From: Borborobacter arsenicus | GTDB lineage: Bacteria; Pseudomonadota; Alphaproteobacteria; Rhizobiales; Rhizobiaceae | NCBI RefSeq assembly: GCF_003934165.1 | Contig: NZ_RKST01000008.1 | Coordinates: 1-64,000 of the forward strand | DNA length: 64,000 nt | Reading direction: 5' to 3' | Part shown: positions 37,191 to 45,493 of the stretch, in pieces | How positions within the stretch are numbered: the first letter of the stretch is position 1 | Layout: the number at the start of each line of letters is the position of its first letter | The notes under the pieces: model-generated | What the model saw: only the letters and a program-made list of their open reading frames with translations | The model's database searches: none | What the model was told of the DNA's origin: nothing | Translations under genes and position numbers: made by a program

Positions 37191-38317
37191 CCCAAGAGTT
37201 TTCCTTCAGGCTGATCGCGACCGATGGCAAGGCGCGGCGCGGCGAGATTTCCATGCCGCGCGGAACCGTGCGCACGCCTGCCTTCATGCCGGTGGGCACC
37301 GGCGGCACCGTCAAGGCCATGTATATGGATCAGGTGCGCGACCTGGGCAGCGATATCATCCTCGGCAACACTTATCACCTCATGCTGCGACCTGGGGCCG
37401 AGCGGGTTGCGCGGCTTGGCGGGCTACATGAATTTGCACGCTGGCCATATCCTATCCTCACCGACTCCGGCGGCTTCCAGGTGATGTCGCTGTCGAAGCT
37501 GCGCAAGCTCACCGAAAAGGGCGTGACCTTCCGCTCGCATATCGACGGCGTGCCTTACGAGATGACGCCCGAGCGCTCGATCGAGATCCAGGGCCTGCTG
37601 GATTCGGATATCCAGATGCAGCTCGACGAATGTATCGCCCTGCCGGCGAAGGAAAGCGATGTCGAACGGGCGATGGAACTGTCGCTGCGCTGGGCGGAGC
37701 GCTGCAAGGCTGCCTTCGGTACCCAGCAGGGCAAGGCGATGTTCGGCATCGTTCAGGGCGGCGACGTGGCACTCCTACGTGAACGCTCAGCGCAGGTTCT
37801 GTCCGGACTGGACCTGAAAGGCTATGCCGTTGGCGGGCTTGCGGTCGGCGAGCCGCAGCCGGTGATGCTGGACATGCTCGACGTGACCTGTCCGCAGTTG
37901 CCAGGTGACAAGCCCCGCTACCTGATGGGCGTCGGCACGCCGGATGACATCCTGAAATCGGTGGCGCGCGGAATCGACATGTTCGATTGCGTGATGCCAA
38001 CCCGCGCTGGACGCCACGGACTTGCCTATACCAGACGCGGCAAGATCAATCTGCGTAATGCCCGCCATGCCGAGGACCATCGGCCGCTCGATGAGGAAAG
38101 CGATTGCCCGGCTTCGCGTGACTATTCGCGAGCTTACCTGCATCATCTGGTCAAGTCGCAGGAGTCGCTCGGCGCCATGCTGCTGACCTGGAACAATCTT
38201 GCCTATTACCAGCGCCTGATGGCCGATATTCGCGGTGCCGTAGAAGCTGGCACCTTTGGCGAGCGCGCCGCCCTTATCACTGAAGGTTGGGCGAGAGGCG
38301 ATATCCCCACCCTATAA
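37187..38317 (+). CDS. tgt: tRNA-guanine transglycosylase
   Basis: Tgt (376 aa) swaps guanine 34 for preQ1 in GUN-anticodon tRNAs. The substrate Asp is in [20 protein letters not shown], the nucleophile Asp in [20 protein letters not shown]. The zinc site is odd: the usual C-x-C-x2-C reads S-D-C-P-A-S in [18 protein letters not shown], so two of three cysteines are serines. Either zinc is lost or the site is lineage-specific. Overlaps queA by four bases. Confidence 0.96.
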   Translation: MTQEFSFRLIATDGKARRGEISMPRGTVRTPAFMPVGTGGTVKAMYMDQVRDLGSDIILGNTYHLMLRPGAERVARLGGLHEFARWPYPILTDSGGFQVMSLSKLRKLTEKGVTFRSHIDGVPYEMTPERSIEIQGLLDSDIQMQLDECIALPAKESDVERAMELSLRWAERCKAAFGTQQGKAMFGIVQGGDVALLRERSAQVLSGLDLKGYAVGGLAVGEPQPVMLDMLDVTCPQLPGDKPRYLMGVGTPDDILKSVARGIDMFDCVMPTRAGRHGLAYTRRGKINLRNARHAEDHRPLDEESDCPASRDYSRAYLHHLVKSQESLGAMLLTWNNLAYYQRLMADIRGAVEAGTFGERAALITEGWARGDIPTL

Positions 38318-38341
38318 GGGCACAGGACGTCTATCTCGGCA

Positions 38342-38375
38342 TTTCGTTTTCGACTAGAATCACCAGAAAACGAAA
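38342..38375. promoter_or_regulatory. Inverted-repeat operator upstream of the DeoR/GlpR-like gene
   Basis: TTTCGTTTTC (38342-38351) and GAAAACGAAA (38366-38375) are perfect 10-base arms, 14 apart, ending 14 bases before the TTG start. TTTCGTTT-type motifs are known for DeoR-family regulators of the GlpR type, so autoregulation is likely (inference). Confidence 0.65.
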
Positions 38376-38389
38376 CCCGGAGGCGTATC

Positions 38390-39154
38390 TTGTTTCTGTC
38401 GGCACGGCATTCCGAAATCATCCAGATGGCCAAGGACAACGGGCGCGTTCTTGTCGAGGACCTTTCTACGCATTTCGGAGTGACGCCACAGACGATACGC
38501 AAGGACCTTAACGACCTTTGTGAGCAGCGCCTCTTGAACCGCATTCATGGCGGGGCCCTGTTTCCTTCCGGTATCGAGAACATGGAATACGAGGCCAGAC
38601 GCAAGATCGCCTCCGACGAGAAGGAAGCGATAGGACGCGCGGCCGCAAGCCTCATCCCGGACAATGCCTCGCTCTTCATCAATATTGGCACCACGACGGA
38701 AGCCGTCAGCGAAGCGCTGCTTGACCACATCGGTCTGATGATAATCACCAATAATATAAATGTTGCCAATCGGATGCGGGTGTTTCCTGAGATCGAGGTT
38801 GTGATTGCCGGTGGGGTCGTTCGCGGATCCGATGGCGGTATTGTCGGCGAGGCGGCCGTCGATTTCATCCGGCAGTTCAAGGTCGACTATGCGGTGATCG
38901 GCGCTTCGGCGATCGATCACGACGGGGCATTGCTGGATTTCGATTTTCGCGAAGTGAAAGTGGCTCAGGCAATCATTGCCAATGCGCGTCACGTCATCCT
39001 GGTCGCAGATGCGACAAAATTCGAGCGAACCGCGCCGGTGCGCATTGGCCATCTATCGCAGGTCGACACCTTCATCACGGATCGCTGCGAGATGGATACC
39101 ATTCGCCAGATTTGCCGGGACACTGAAGTAAAGCTGATGGAGACAACGCGCTGA
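38390..39154 (+). CDS. DeoR-family regulator, GlpR-like
   Basis: A 254-aa repressor. N-terminal winged helix (about 5-60) with ILFVEDLS-type residues, here NGRVLVEDLSTHFGVTPQTI and RKDLNDLCEQRLLNRIHGGA. The C-terminal phosphosugar-sensing domain shows SLFINIGTTTEAVSEALLDH. It is closest in style to rhizobial glycerol-3-phosphate regulators, but no glycerol genes are adjacent. The start is TTG at 38390, with GGAGG nine bases upstream. Confidence 0.88.
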   Translation: MFLSARHSEIIQMAKDNGRVLVEDLSTHFGVTPQTIRKDLNDLCEQRLLNRIHGGALFPSGIENMEYEARRKIASDEKEAIGRAAASLIPDNASLFINIGTTTEAVSEALLDHIGLMIITNNINVANRMRVFPEIEVVIAGGVVRGSDGGIVGEAAVDFIRQFKVDYAVIGASAIDHDGALLDFDFREVKVAQAIIANARHVILVADATKFERTAPVRIGHLSQVDTFITDRCEMDTIRQICRDTEVKLMETTR

Positions 39155-39197
39155 CGAATCATCCCGACAGCGCCTTCGTTTGGCTTTCGTTTTTAAG

Positions 39198-39220
39198 CTC
39201 CCCGCCCGTTGGGCGAGGAG
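39198..39220. terminator. Stem-loop between convergent DeoR-like and BA14K genes
   Basis: CTCCCCGCCC (39198-39207), loop GTT, GGGCGAGGAG (39211-39220): nine of ten pairs. No T-run on either strand, though TTTTTAAG precedes it. Likely separates the two converging transcripts. Confidence 0.45.
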
Positions 39221-39261
39221 AGGATGTCGTCAGCCTAATCGATAGGTAGCTCGCTGCTGCC

Positions 39262-39777
39262 TCAGTAAGGCGAGAGGCACTGACGTCGAGGCCCATTATA
39301 AGGCTGGTAGGTGTTGTCGGACGCCCGATAGGACCGATAGCGGTTGTAGCACCATTGAACGTGCGAATCCCCACCGCGATAAACAGGCTGGGCATTGTTC
39401 AATGCGCCGCTGACGATCGCACCTGCGATGAAAGCGGCGGCCGGAAACCAGAAACCATTATATTCGCGGTAACCGGGTCGGTAGTGACGATAGCCGCGGT
39501 GGCCTCTCCAGTAATAGTAGTCGCCGCGACTTTCGAATCCACGCCGATAGTGCCGCGCGTCCCGCCGGAAATCACGCCCTTCGCGCCAATCCCGACGGCT
39601 GTTTCGAGGATAGAAGCGTTGTCCGAACTGATCCCGGTACTGAACCTGGGTCACATCCAGTTGGGCGCTTTCAATCTTCGGTACAAAAGGTTGCGCGGCA
39701 TTTGCCGGCGCAATGGACGCTGCTGTGAATGACAGCGCCAGAGTGGTGGCACAAAGGCCTGACAAGAATTTTTTCAT
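39262..39777 (-). CDS. BA14K-family secreted protein
   Basis: A 171-aa protein with a signal peptide (about residues 1-28, ending APANA) and a tail matching the BA14K family, named after a Brucella abortus lectin-like immunoreactive protein: HVQWCYNRYRSYRASDNTYQ followed by GPRRQCLSPY, with the paired cysteines. A hydrophobic glycine zipper, FIAGAIVSGAL, lies before it. The middle is rich in Arg and Tyr. Role in rhizobia unclear; probably cell envelope. Confidence 0.88.
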   Translation of the reverse strand: MKKFLSGLCATTLALSFTAASIAPANAAQPFVPKIESAQLDVTQVQYRDQFGQRFYPRNSRRDWREGRDFRRDARHYRRGFESRGDYYYWRGHRGYRHYRPGYREYNGFWFPAAAFIAGAIVSGALNNAQPVYRGGDSHVQWCYNRYRSYRASDNTYQPYNGPRRQCLSPY

Positions 39778-40119
39778 GATTCGCTCCTCGATAGCGGGTC
39801 ACATTTCTGTAGAAAAGAAACGGTTTGAGACACAGCCGGTTCCGACAAAAATCACAAGCCATTGAAAATAATACTCTATTTCTTATCGCATACTGGGGCT
39901 TTGAAGCCTTTGGCGTGGACGATAGCTTGCGCTTCGTGAGCACTATTTAACGGTTGACCGGCTGTGCCACTCTCCCTATGTTCCGGCGCAATTTCGGGGG
40001 GCATCCGGCTCCGCCGAAAGCATCCGCTCCGCTGCCGGTTATCAAACCTTGGATCTTCGCAAGCCGCACCGGCGGAAAACCTGCGAAATTCGGGAGAAGC
40101 CGTCAGAGCGGATTGGTGA
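39778..40119. other. Intergenic region upstream of BA14K gene and tRNA-Lys
   Basis: 342 bases with no supported gene. The first 150 bases are A/T-rich and should hold the BA14K promoter on the minus strand; the part before 40120 should hold the tRNA promoter. I see no clear operator. Confidence 0.5.
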
Positions 40120-40195
40120 GGGCTGGTAGCTCAGGTGGTAGAGCACGGAACTTTTAATTCTGGGGTCATGGGTTCGAGTCCCATCCAGCCCACCA
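40120..40195 (+). tRNA. tRNA-Lys (anticodon UUU)
   Basis: 76 bases with encoded CCA. Acceptor GGGCTGG (40120-40126) pairs with CCAGCCC (40185-40191); D stem GCTC/GAGC; anticodon stem CGGAA/TTCTG with loop CTTTTAA, anticodon TTT; T arm ATGGG-TTCGAGT-CCCAT. The integrase gene begins seven bases after its 3' end, so it is the likely prophage attachment site. Confidence 0.97.
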
Positions 40196-40201
40196 ACGAC
40201 T
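40155..40201 (+). other. Probable attL: 3' half of tRNA-Lys at the prophage border
   Basis: The tRNA is complete and the integrase stop lies at 40202, so the host-phage border falls at or just inside the tRNA 3' half. The core should recur at the right end, outside this window, so its exact length cannot be given. Confidence 0.55.
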
Positions 40202-41437
40202 TTAGTGGCTATTGATTTTATTATCTTTTTTGCCCGAAATCGTCCCACTTAATTCCACCCCGTCCAAAAGTGGGACTTTTTTGTTCTCGTTTCGGTCGAA
40301 AACCAGCAGGTGCGAAGCCGCCTTTGCGACCTTCCGGCGCCTGGCTTTCCGGATGTAAAGGTCCGGCTGCTTGTAGGTGGTCCATCCGTAAATCGCTTTC
40401 AGCTGTTCGTGAGTCGCGCCGTTCTCTGCTGCCACGGTTGCGCCGGCCTTTCGCAGGCCATGGGCCGAACAATGATGCAGATGAGCCGAATCGCACCACT
40501 CGCGCATCTTGTTGCCCAAGCCGTTTTCCGTGAACGGCTTGCCGAATGAGGTGACCAGATAGGTCATCTGATCGGCCGGACATTTCGCCAGAGCGGTTTC
40601 GAGATCCGCCAGGAGCGGGATTTCCACCATAACAGGATCGGCGCCGTGGCTCGTTTTCTTCGGCCGGATCTTGATCCACTTCTCCAGCTCACCGGTTTCC
40701 TCGTTGCGCACGAGCTGGATGTGTTGCCGGCCGAAGATCGAAGCATCCGACAGGCGCAGGCCGGTGTACATGAAAATCGCCAGCGCGAGGCGGGCTGTCG
40801 AGCCTTCCTCGTGGTGCTGTTCGAACTGGACGATCTCCTCGATCGTCCATGTGTGCCAGCCTTCGCCGCTCTTCAGCGGCTTGATGCCGTGCGCCGGGTT
40901 GTGCTCGACGAGCTCGGCGTCCTTCGCCCATTCGAACATGGCCGATACCGCCTTGACGATATTGTTGGCCGCGCCGAAGGCATCAAGGCGGGTGTCGCGC
41001 AGCTCCTTCACGTGGGTTCGCTTCATGCCGGCAAAGGGAAGGGAGCCTTTGGTCGGATAGTCAGGATCCGGATCGCCTTCCAGCGGGTGCGGCTTCTTGC
41101 AGATGCCTTCGAGGATCGCGCGGCGGCGCGACATGGTCGCCAGCGTGACCTCTGCGCCGCCGCGCCTGAAATATTCCTGGCAGAGCCACAGGAGCGTGCC
41201 TGCCTTGGCCGGCTGCCGGACATCGCGTTTACTCGTCTTGCGCGCGTGTGCGCCTCTCTGTGTGTAAGGGATGCCTTCGCGTGCGCAGCGGAGCTCCTCG
41301 AGGAACGCATCTGAGCCGTAGGGTTCTCTCAGGCGGACCTTCTTCTTGCCGAGTTGCCGAAAGTAGTACCTTTCGTTGTCGCGGCGATCTTTATCCATCA
41401 CCACGCCTTTAAGGTCCATTTTCACGGGATCGCTCAT
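40202..41437 (-). CDS. int: Tyrosine recombinase, prophage integrase
   Basis: A 411-aa integrase. The catalytic domain has Arg228 (TGLRLSDA), Lys261 region (RPKKTSHG), His326 and Arg329 (HGLRKAG), Trp352 (GWTTYKQ) and the nucleophile Tyr361 (PDLYIRK). The N-terminal half carries the arm- and core-binding regions. It reads towards the tRNA-Lys it presumably uses. Its start overlaps the HTH gene stop by four bases, making it the last gene of the minus-strand operon. Confidence 0.95.
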   Translation of the reverse strand: MSDPVKMDLKGVVMDKDRRDNERYYFRQLGKKKVRLREPYGSDAFLEELRCAREGIPYTQRGAHARKTSKRDVRQPAKAGTLLWLCQEYFRRGGAEVTLATMSRRRAILEGICKKPHPLEGDPDPDYPTKGSLPFAGMKRTHVKELRDTRLDAFGAANNIVKAVSAMFEWAKDAELVEHNPAHGIKPLKSGEGWHTWTIEEIVQFEQHHEEGSTARLALAIFMYTGLRLSDASIFGRQHIQLVRNEETGELEKWIKIRPKKTSHGADPVMVEIPLLADLETALAKCPADQMTYLVTSFGKPFTENGLGNKMREWCDSAHLHHCSAHGLRKAGATVAAENGATHEQLKAIYGWTTYKQPDLYIRKARRRKVAKAASHLLVFDRNENKKVPLLDGVELSGTISGKKDNKINSH

Positions 41438-41712
41438 CTCTTGGCGGCTTTACGGTCCCAAGGATTGTCGTTCGCGGTGGCGTCGTCAAGATGTGAGGCG
41501 CCGCCACGGTGCGGCAGCTGGCGCCAGGCCGTGGCGAGTTCGTCCACATCCCAGACGCATCGGCCCTTCACCGGCAAGCGAGGTTGCGGCATCGTTCCGT
41601 CCTGCACGAGGCGATCGAAGACGGTCGGGCTGACGCCGATCAGCGTGGCGGCCTGTTCGCGGTTGACGCCGAAAGGGGCGAGCGAGACGGGCAGGATGGC
41701 AGGGTTCTTCAC
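41434..41712 (-). CDS. Small helix-turn-helix protein, excisionase-like
   Basis: A 92-aa protein starting with GTG at 41712, which overlaps the stop of the previous gene (GTGA). FGVNREQAATLIGVSPTVFD followed by RLVQDGTMPQPRLPVKGRCV is the winged-helix layout of AlpA/Xis-type proteins. Position immediately before int supports a role as recombination directionality factor (inference). Confidence 0.75.
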   Translation of the reverse strand: MKNPAILPVSLAPFGVNREQAATLIGVSPTVFDRLVQDGTMPQPRLPVKGRCVWDVDELATAWRQLPHRGGASHLDDATANDNPWDRKAAKR

Positions 41713-42410
41713 GGCCGCACCTGATCGATATTGCGCCGCTCGACTGCAAAGGTGACGGCGACAACCCAGGGGTTTGCCTCCCAGCCGAAACCGCGTGCGG
41801 CGTTGATGTCGTTCCAAACTTGGCGAAAAAGGTTATAGGCACTTGTGCCGACGCGGCGCTTTCCGAATGGCGCATCGAGCGCCGTATAATGCGGTCCAGT
41901 CTTACTCGGAACAATCGCGCCTTCTGCGACGGCATCTGCCTCGCCGATCACCTGAACCCGCTGCACGCGGACATCGGTGACGTTCAGGGTGAGGCGGGAG
42001 GCCCAACGGGGCATGTGTATGCCGGGTCGCCAGCGCGAGATTTCTCCTTCCACTGTGCTATCGTCGGCCCGATAGAAGCCGCGATCTGCCAGGGCCTGCA
42101 CGCCGGGATCGGAATGGGTAAGGGCATCGAGCGGAGCCCACGCCTCGCGCACCCAGAGGCGGTCGCCGACGGCGTATTTCGGCCAGAACTGGTATTCGGC
42201 GAAGTGCTTGCCGGCCGGCCGCGTAACGAACTCTCCGGCGGCGTCCTTCATTTCATAGACGCGCCGGCCCTGCTGATCGGTGGCGACGGAAACAAACTCC
42301 AGCACCTTTTCGATGCCGGGGAAGTCGATCACCCGCCGCGTCTGGGTCTTCCTGCCGTCGAGCAAGGCGCGGACCATGGGGGCGGAAAAGAGGATGGGCC
42401 GATCGGTCAT
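41709..42410 (-). CDS. Phage ASCH/PUA-like domain protein
   Basis: A 233-aa protein opening RPILFSAPMVRALLDGRKTQ then TRRV, the N-terminus of a common phage family resembling ASCH domains, which are proposed to bind RNA or modified nucleotides. YAVGDRLWVREAWAPLDALT is the second conserved block and VWNDINAARGFGWEANPWVV the third. Actual role unknown. Overlaps both neighbours by four bases. Confidence 0.75.
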   Translation of the reverse strand: MTDRPILFSAPMVRALLDGRKTQTRRVIDFPGIEKVLEFVSVATDQQGRRVYEMKDAAGEFVTRPAGKHFAEYQFWPKYAVGDRLWVREAWAPLDALTHSDPGVQALADRGFYRADDSTVEGEISRWRPGIHMPRWASRLTLNVTDVRVQRVQVIGEADAVAEGAIVPSKTGPHYTALDAPFGKRRVGTSAYNLFRQVWNDINAARGFGWEANPWVVAVTFAVERRNIDQVRP

Positions 42411-42700
42411 ATCAGGCTGCCTCGCTGATCTCGTGCCGCCTTGGCGCAGGCCGGGCAGGTGTGGGTGAATTTCTGCTGAGCCTTGCCGCCGGCAATGCGC
42501 GGGGCCGAACCGAACAGATCCTGTGTCGAGCGGTCGTTGCGCGCAGCAGCTGCAGCGTTGACCGGGCGGACAAGCCAGCGGGCAGCCTTCACGTCGGCGA
42601 TCATCTGGCCGAAATCCTCGTCGGCATAGGTCTCGCCGAATGCAGCCGGGCAGGAATCGCAGGTGATCTGCTGGAGGCCTTCGTGACGGACGATGCTCAT
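42407..42700 (-). CDS. Small zinc-ribbon-like phage protein
   Basis: 97 aa from the ATG at 42700, which overlaps the upstream stop (ATGA). Two cysteine pairs, CDSCPAAFGE near residue 13 and CPACAKAARDQRG near the end, suggest a zinc ribbon. Between them is a variable polar stretch. No family recognised. Confidence 0.65.
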   Translation of the reverse strand: MSIVRHEGLQQITCDSCPAAFGETYADEDFGQMIADVKAARWLVRPVNAAAAARNDRSTQDLFGSAPRIAGGKAQQKFTHTCPACAKAARDQRGSLI

Positions 42701-43128
42701 GCCTGCCTCACGCTGGATGCGCGGATGAACTCTCCGAAGGTCAATTCGGAGAAGCAATCGCGAATGGTCAGAAATTCTGAATAGCGAGCATTGGCACGGC
42801 TCTTGGCCGGCACTATGCGCGAATGGCCTTCGTAGGTGACGAGGTAGGCGCGGTGGCGCTGGGTCGCGTCCATGCTGTCCAGATAATCAGCGAGGGCTTT
42901 CCTACCGGTGACGGTCACAGCGAAAAATGCCATGCTGCCGGACTGGCCGAGGCTTTCCCAGTGCGCAGAGTAGGCGAGATCAATCGCCAGTGCGCCAGTC
43001 GCGTCGGTCGCATAGTGATTGCGGTAAGTCTCGCGCAAAGGCCAGATCGGACGGCCCAGCGCATGGTCGATACGGTCCATCGCTTTGTCGGTGAGCCAAC
43101 GATTGACGGTCGGGTTCTTGCTGCTCAC
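42697..43128 (-). CDS. Hypothetical phage protein
   Basis: 143 aa, GTG start at 43128 that overlaps the DUF5131 stop by four bases. NRWLTDKAMDRIDHALGRPI and RAYLVTYEGHSRIVPAKSRA are visible; no domain is recognised. Held by coupling on both sides. Confidence 0.65.
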   Translation of the reverse strand: MSSKNPTVNRWLTDKAMDRIDHALGRPIWPLRETYRNHYATDATGALAIDLAYSAHWESLGQSGSMAFFAVTVTGRKALADYLDSMDATQRHRAYLVTYEGHSRIVPAKSRANARYSEFLTIRDCFSELTFGEFIRASSVRQA

Positions 43129-44249
43129 GAGAATGGCACCTCGCGGATCTCGGGCATGCCGTTGTGCTCGACGCCGTCGAGCAGCCGGCCGGCGGTTTTC
43201 TTGCCGCAGCGCTTGGCAAGGTTGCCATGGCCATCTGCCCAATAGTCGCGCCAAATCCTCTTCGGCGTGCGGCTGTCCTGAGCTTCGCACATGATGATGT
43301 CGTGGCCGTCAGAGACGATGTGGAATTCATCCCCGTCAGGAAATCGCCAATGGTGCGGTATTCCTTCGGCCTGCTCGATTTCCTCGGCTATCTGCCACGC
43401 GCCCCACTGCTTGAAGAAAAAGGCCGTGCCAGCCTCTGTGCATTGATCGCGGATCTGGCGCGGCCAGTCCGGATGCATCGGCCGGGCATCCTTGCCGCTC
43501 TCGCCACCGGCGATGATCCAGTCCAGCTTTTCATGGCCGCGCGAGATTGGATTTGGACCATCCGGGTTGTCGTGCCACCAATTGCCCCGCAAGGCGTCAA
43601 TGAATTTATATCCGTTGCAGAAATCATCGAACTGGATCGGGCCCAGCAGCGGCTCGGCCGAGACGAAGCGGATTGCTGCCGGCGTGGCGAGCAGCTCTGG
43701 AACGCGCTCGTCGGCGCGCTGCTGATCTTCGGTAGAGACGCCAAGCCAGACATTGGGGAGGGGCCACATGCGATAGCCGATCGGTCGGGTTGCACCGGCG
43801 CCCATCATGTTCATCGTGCCGACGATCTGGAGCCGGAGCCGCGAATTGTTCAAGCGTGCAGTGATGTATTCCCGCATCCTTGCGGCACGCTTGGTCAGCA
43901 CCTGAAAGGTATGCTGCGGCGCCAACGCCATGACGGCAAAGACCTGGTCTATCCATTCGTCCGGAACGCCTTCGGCAAACAGGTCGCCATGGGCGCAGAC
44001 GAAGATCCGGCCGGGCTTCTTCCAGCGCAGCGGCTGGTCGAGCCATTCGCTGTTGAGGCGGACCTCGCCCGTCCAGACCGGGCCGGCCTTGCTGTCGCGG
44101 GTGAGGCCTTTACGGCTCGGGATGTGCTTCAGCCGTGTGCCGGCAAGGCGCATGGCGTAACAATTGGTGCAGCCGGGGGAGACGACAGAACAGCCGGTGA
44201 TCGGGTTCCATGTGGCGTCGGTCCATTCGATGGTGGAGTGCTCAGCCAT
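43125..44249 (-). CDS. DUF5131 (phage Gp37/Gp68) protein with three-Cys motif
   Basis: 374 aa. The N-terminus STIEWTDATWNPITGCSVVS and PGCTNCYAMRLAGTRL place it in DUF5131; Cys20, Cys27 and Cys30 form C-x6-C-x2-C, the three-Cys motif of this family, which recalls a metal-cluster site. Other blocks are NVWLGVSTEDQQRADERVPE and IIAGGESGKDARPMHPDW. Biochemistry unknown. The start is the ATG at 44249; a longer in-frame start (44276) adds unconserved residues. Eight-base overlap with the previous gene. Confidence 0.88.
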   Translation of the reverse strand: MAEHSTIEWTDATWNPITGCSVVSPGCTNCYAMRLAGTRLKHIPSRKGLTRDSKAGPVWTGEVRLNSEWLDQPLRWKKPGRIFVCAHGDLFAEGVPDEWIDQVFAVMALAPQHTFQVLTKRAARMREYITARLNNSRLRLQIVGTMNMMGAGATRPIGYRMWPLPNVWLGVSTEDQQRADERVPELLATPAAIRFVSAEPLLGPIQFDDFCNGYKFIDALRGNWWHDNPDGPNPISRGHEKLDWIIAGGESGKDARPMHPDWPRQIRDQCTEAGTAFFFKQWGAWQIAEEIEQAEGIPHHWRFPDGDEFHIVSDGHDIIMCEAQDSRTPKRIWRDYWADGHGNLAKRCGKKTAGRLLDGVEHNGMPEIREVPFS

Positions 44250-44826
44250 TCGGGCGGCCCTCCTGCGCTGAGACAAAGCGATAGTGGGTTACGATACCCA
44301 TGTGCCCGTCGCGCTTAACTTCAGTGATGAAGCCGTCCGGGGGCGGTGGCGGGTCAATATAGCCACCGAGAGCGATCCATTCGATCTGCGCCGTCTTGGC
44401 CCCCAGTGCTTCCCGCGCGCGCAGGCGAAAGCGCTCATGGACGTGATCGGGATGGTTCTCCCAGCGATCCATGTCGCGGCCGAGCTTGTCGCCACCGGAT
44501 TTGTTTCCCTTGACATCGTTCGTGGCGATCCACCGAAGGTTCTCAAATTCGTCTTCGTAGAAGAAGATGATCGCCTTGGCCTCGATCAATGCTTCGCTGA
44601 TATCGCGCGGCTTTTTGGGGGCGGCGGACAGCAGTTCGCGCGCGAAGTCGATCAGATCGCCCTTGTAGCCCTGGAAGCACCGGCCGCCGAACTGGTTGAA
44701 TGCGAAGACAGGGAAGCCTTTCCCAACGATGCTGCCATCGTCGAGGCCATCCCAACTATAGCCCAGCCAGGCGGCAAGTTTGCGGGCAGCTGTCTCTATC
44801 GCATCGCCGGCTATCACATCAGCCAT
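44242..44826 (-). CDS. Hypothetical phage protein
   Basis: 194 aa starting MADVIAGDAIETAARKLAAW. It has a predicted helical N-terminus, an FNQFGGRCFQGYKGDLIDFA segment, and a proline run in GGYIDPPPPPDGFITEVK. No family recognised. It overlaps each neighbour by eight bases. Confidence 0.65.
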   Translation of the reverse strand: MADVIAGDAIETAARKLAAWLGYSWDGLDDGSIVGKGFPVFAFNQFGGRCFQGYKGDLIDFARELLSAAPKKPRDISEALIEAKAIIFFYEDEFENLRWIATNDVKGNKSGGDKLGRDMDRWENHPDHVHERFRLRAREALGAKTAQIEWIALGGYIDPPPPPDGFITEVKRDGHMGIVTHYRFVSAQEGRPNG

Positions 44827-45178
44827 TGGCCTGACCCTCAACAGAGCGATAGGTATAGGTCGTGGCCGGGCCGTCGACCGGCTCTCCGGTGTCAAGGTCG
44901 ACAACCGGAGAACCTTCCAGACATGCAGCGTGACAGATGCCCATCTCGACATCCGATGCGCAGAGATCATCCGGCTTGAACGGCTCGGCGCAGATCGGGC
45001 ACGGGTGCGGTTGTTCTTCGGCGGGTGCCGGCATCGCGCCTTCTCCTTTCACCCTCTTGATTTTCTTGATGCAACCGGCCGGGCGCTGCTTTTGCACCGC
45101 AGCTTGCGCGGCGGCTGGCGTTGCTGCCTCGATGTCGATCGGCTCGCCCTGGTCGAAATGGATGCGGAACAGCGTCAT
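44819..45178 (-). CDS. Hypothetical phage protein with zinc-binding cysteines
   Basis: 119 aa from an ATG at 45178 that overlaps the upstream stop (ATGA). An N-terminal strand-rich part (TLFRIHFDQGEPIDIEAATP) is followed by CPICAEPFKPDDLCASDVEM and GICHAACLEG, a likely zinc site. Function unknown. Confidence 0.6.
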   Translation of the reverse strand: MTLFRIHFDQGEPIDIEAATPAAAQAAVQKQRPAGCIKKIKRVKGEGAMPAPAEEQPHPCPICAEPFKPDDLCASDVEMGICHAACLEGSPVVDLDTGEPVDGPATTYTYRSVEGQANG

Positions 45179-45360
45179 GACGGCCACCCGGCATAAGCCA
45201 GGGCGGCGACGCCGATCAGCAGCAAGGCCAGCATGAAGAATTCAAACCAGCCAAAGCGGGGCTCGTCGATGTTGAGAAAGCGGCGGACCTCGCAATGGTC
45301 GGTGCAATTGCACTCAGGCCAGCTTTCGCATTCGGGGCGATAGTTGCGCTGGTGGATCAT
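45175..45360 (-). CDS. Small cysteine-rich tail-anchored membrane protein
   Basis: 61 aa. The soluble N-terminus has four cysteines, CESWPECNCTDHCEVRRFL, and a single C-terminal helix FFMLALLLIGVAALAYAGW follows, so it is probably tail-anchored. Start at 45360 overlaps the upstream 28-codon gene by four bases. Function unknown. Confidence 0.55.
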   Translation of the reverse strand: MIHQRNYRPECESWPECNCTDHCEVRRFLNIDEPRFGWFEFFMLALLLIGVAALAYAGWPS

Positions 45361-45443
45361 GCCAGCACCGAAAGCCAGAAGCCTGCGCCAGTGATGAAAC
45401 TCACCATCGCAATGCCGGACAGGATGTCCTGCAGAGTGTCCAT
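45357..45443 (-). CDS. Very small first gene of the minus-strand operon, 28 residues
   Basis: MDTLQDILSGIAMVSFITGA then GFWLSVLA. A hydrophobic stretch of about 18 residues may span the membrane. GGAGAAA lies six bases before the ATG, and its stop overlaps the next start, so it may mainly serve as a leader that couples translation. About 50 bases downstream of the operator pair. Confidence 0.5.
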   Translation of the reverse strand: MDTLQDILSGIAMVSFITGAGFWLSVLA

Positions 45444-45493
45444 GATCATTTCTCCGATGCTCAGTGGGACTGTCACGCTGGATAGTGCATGAC

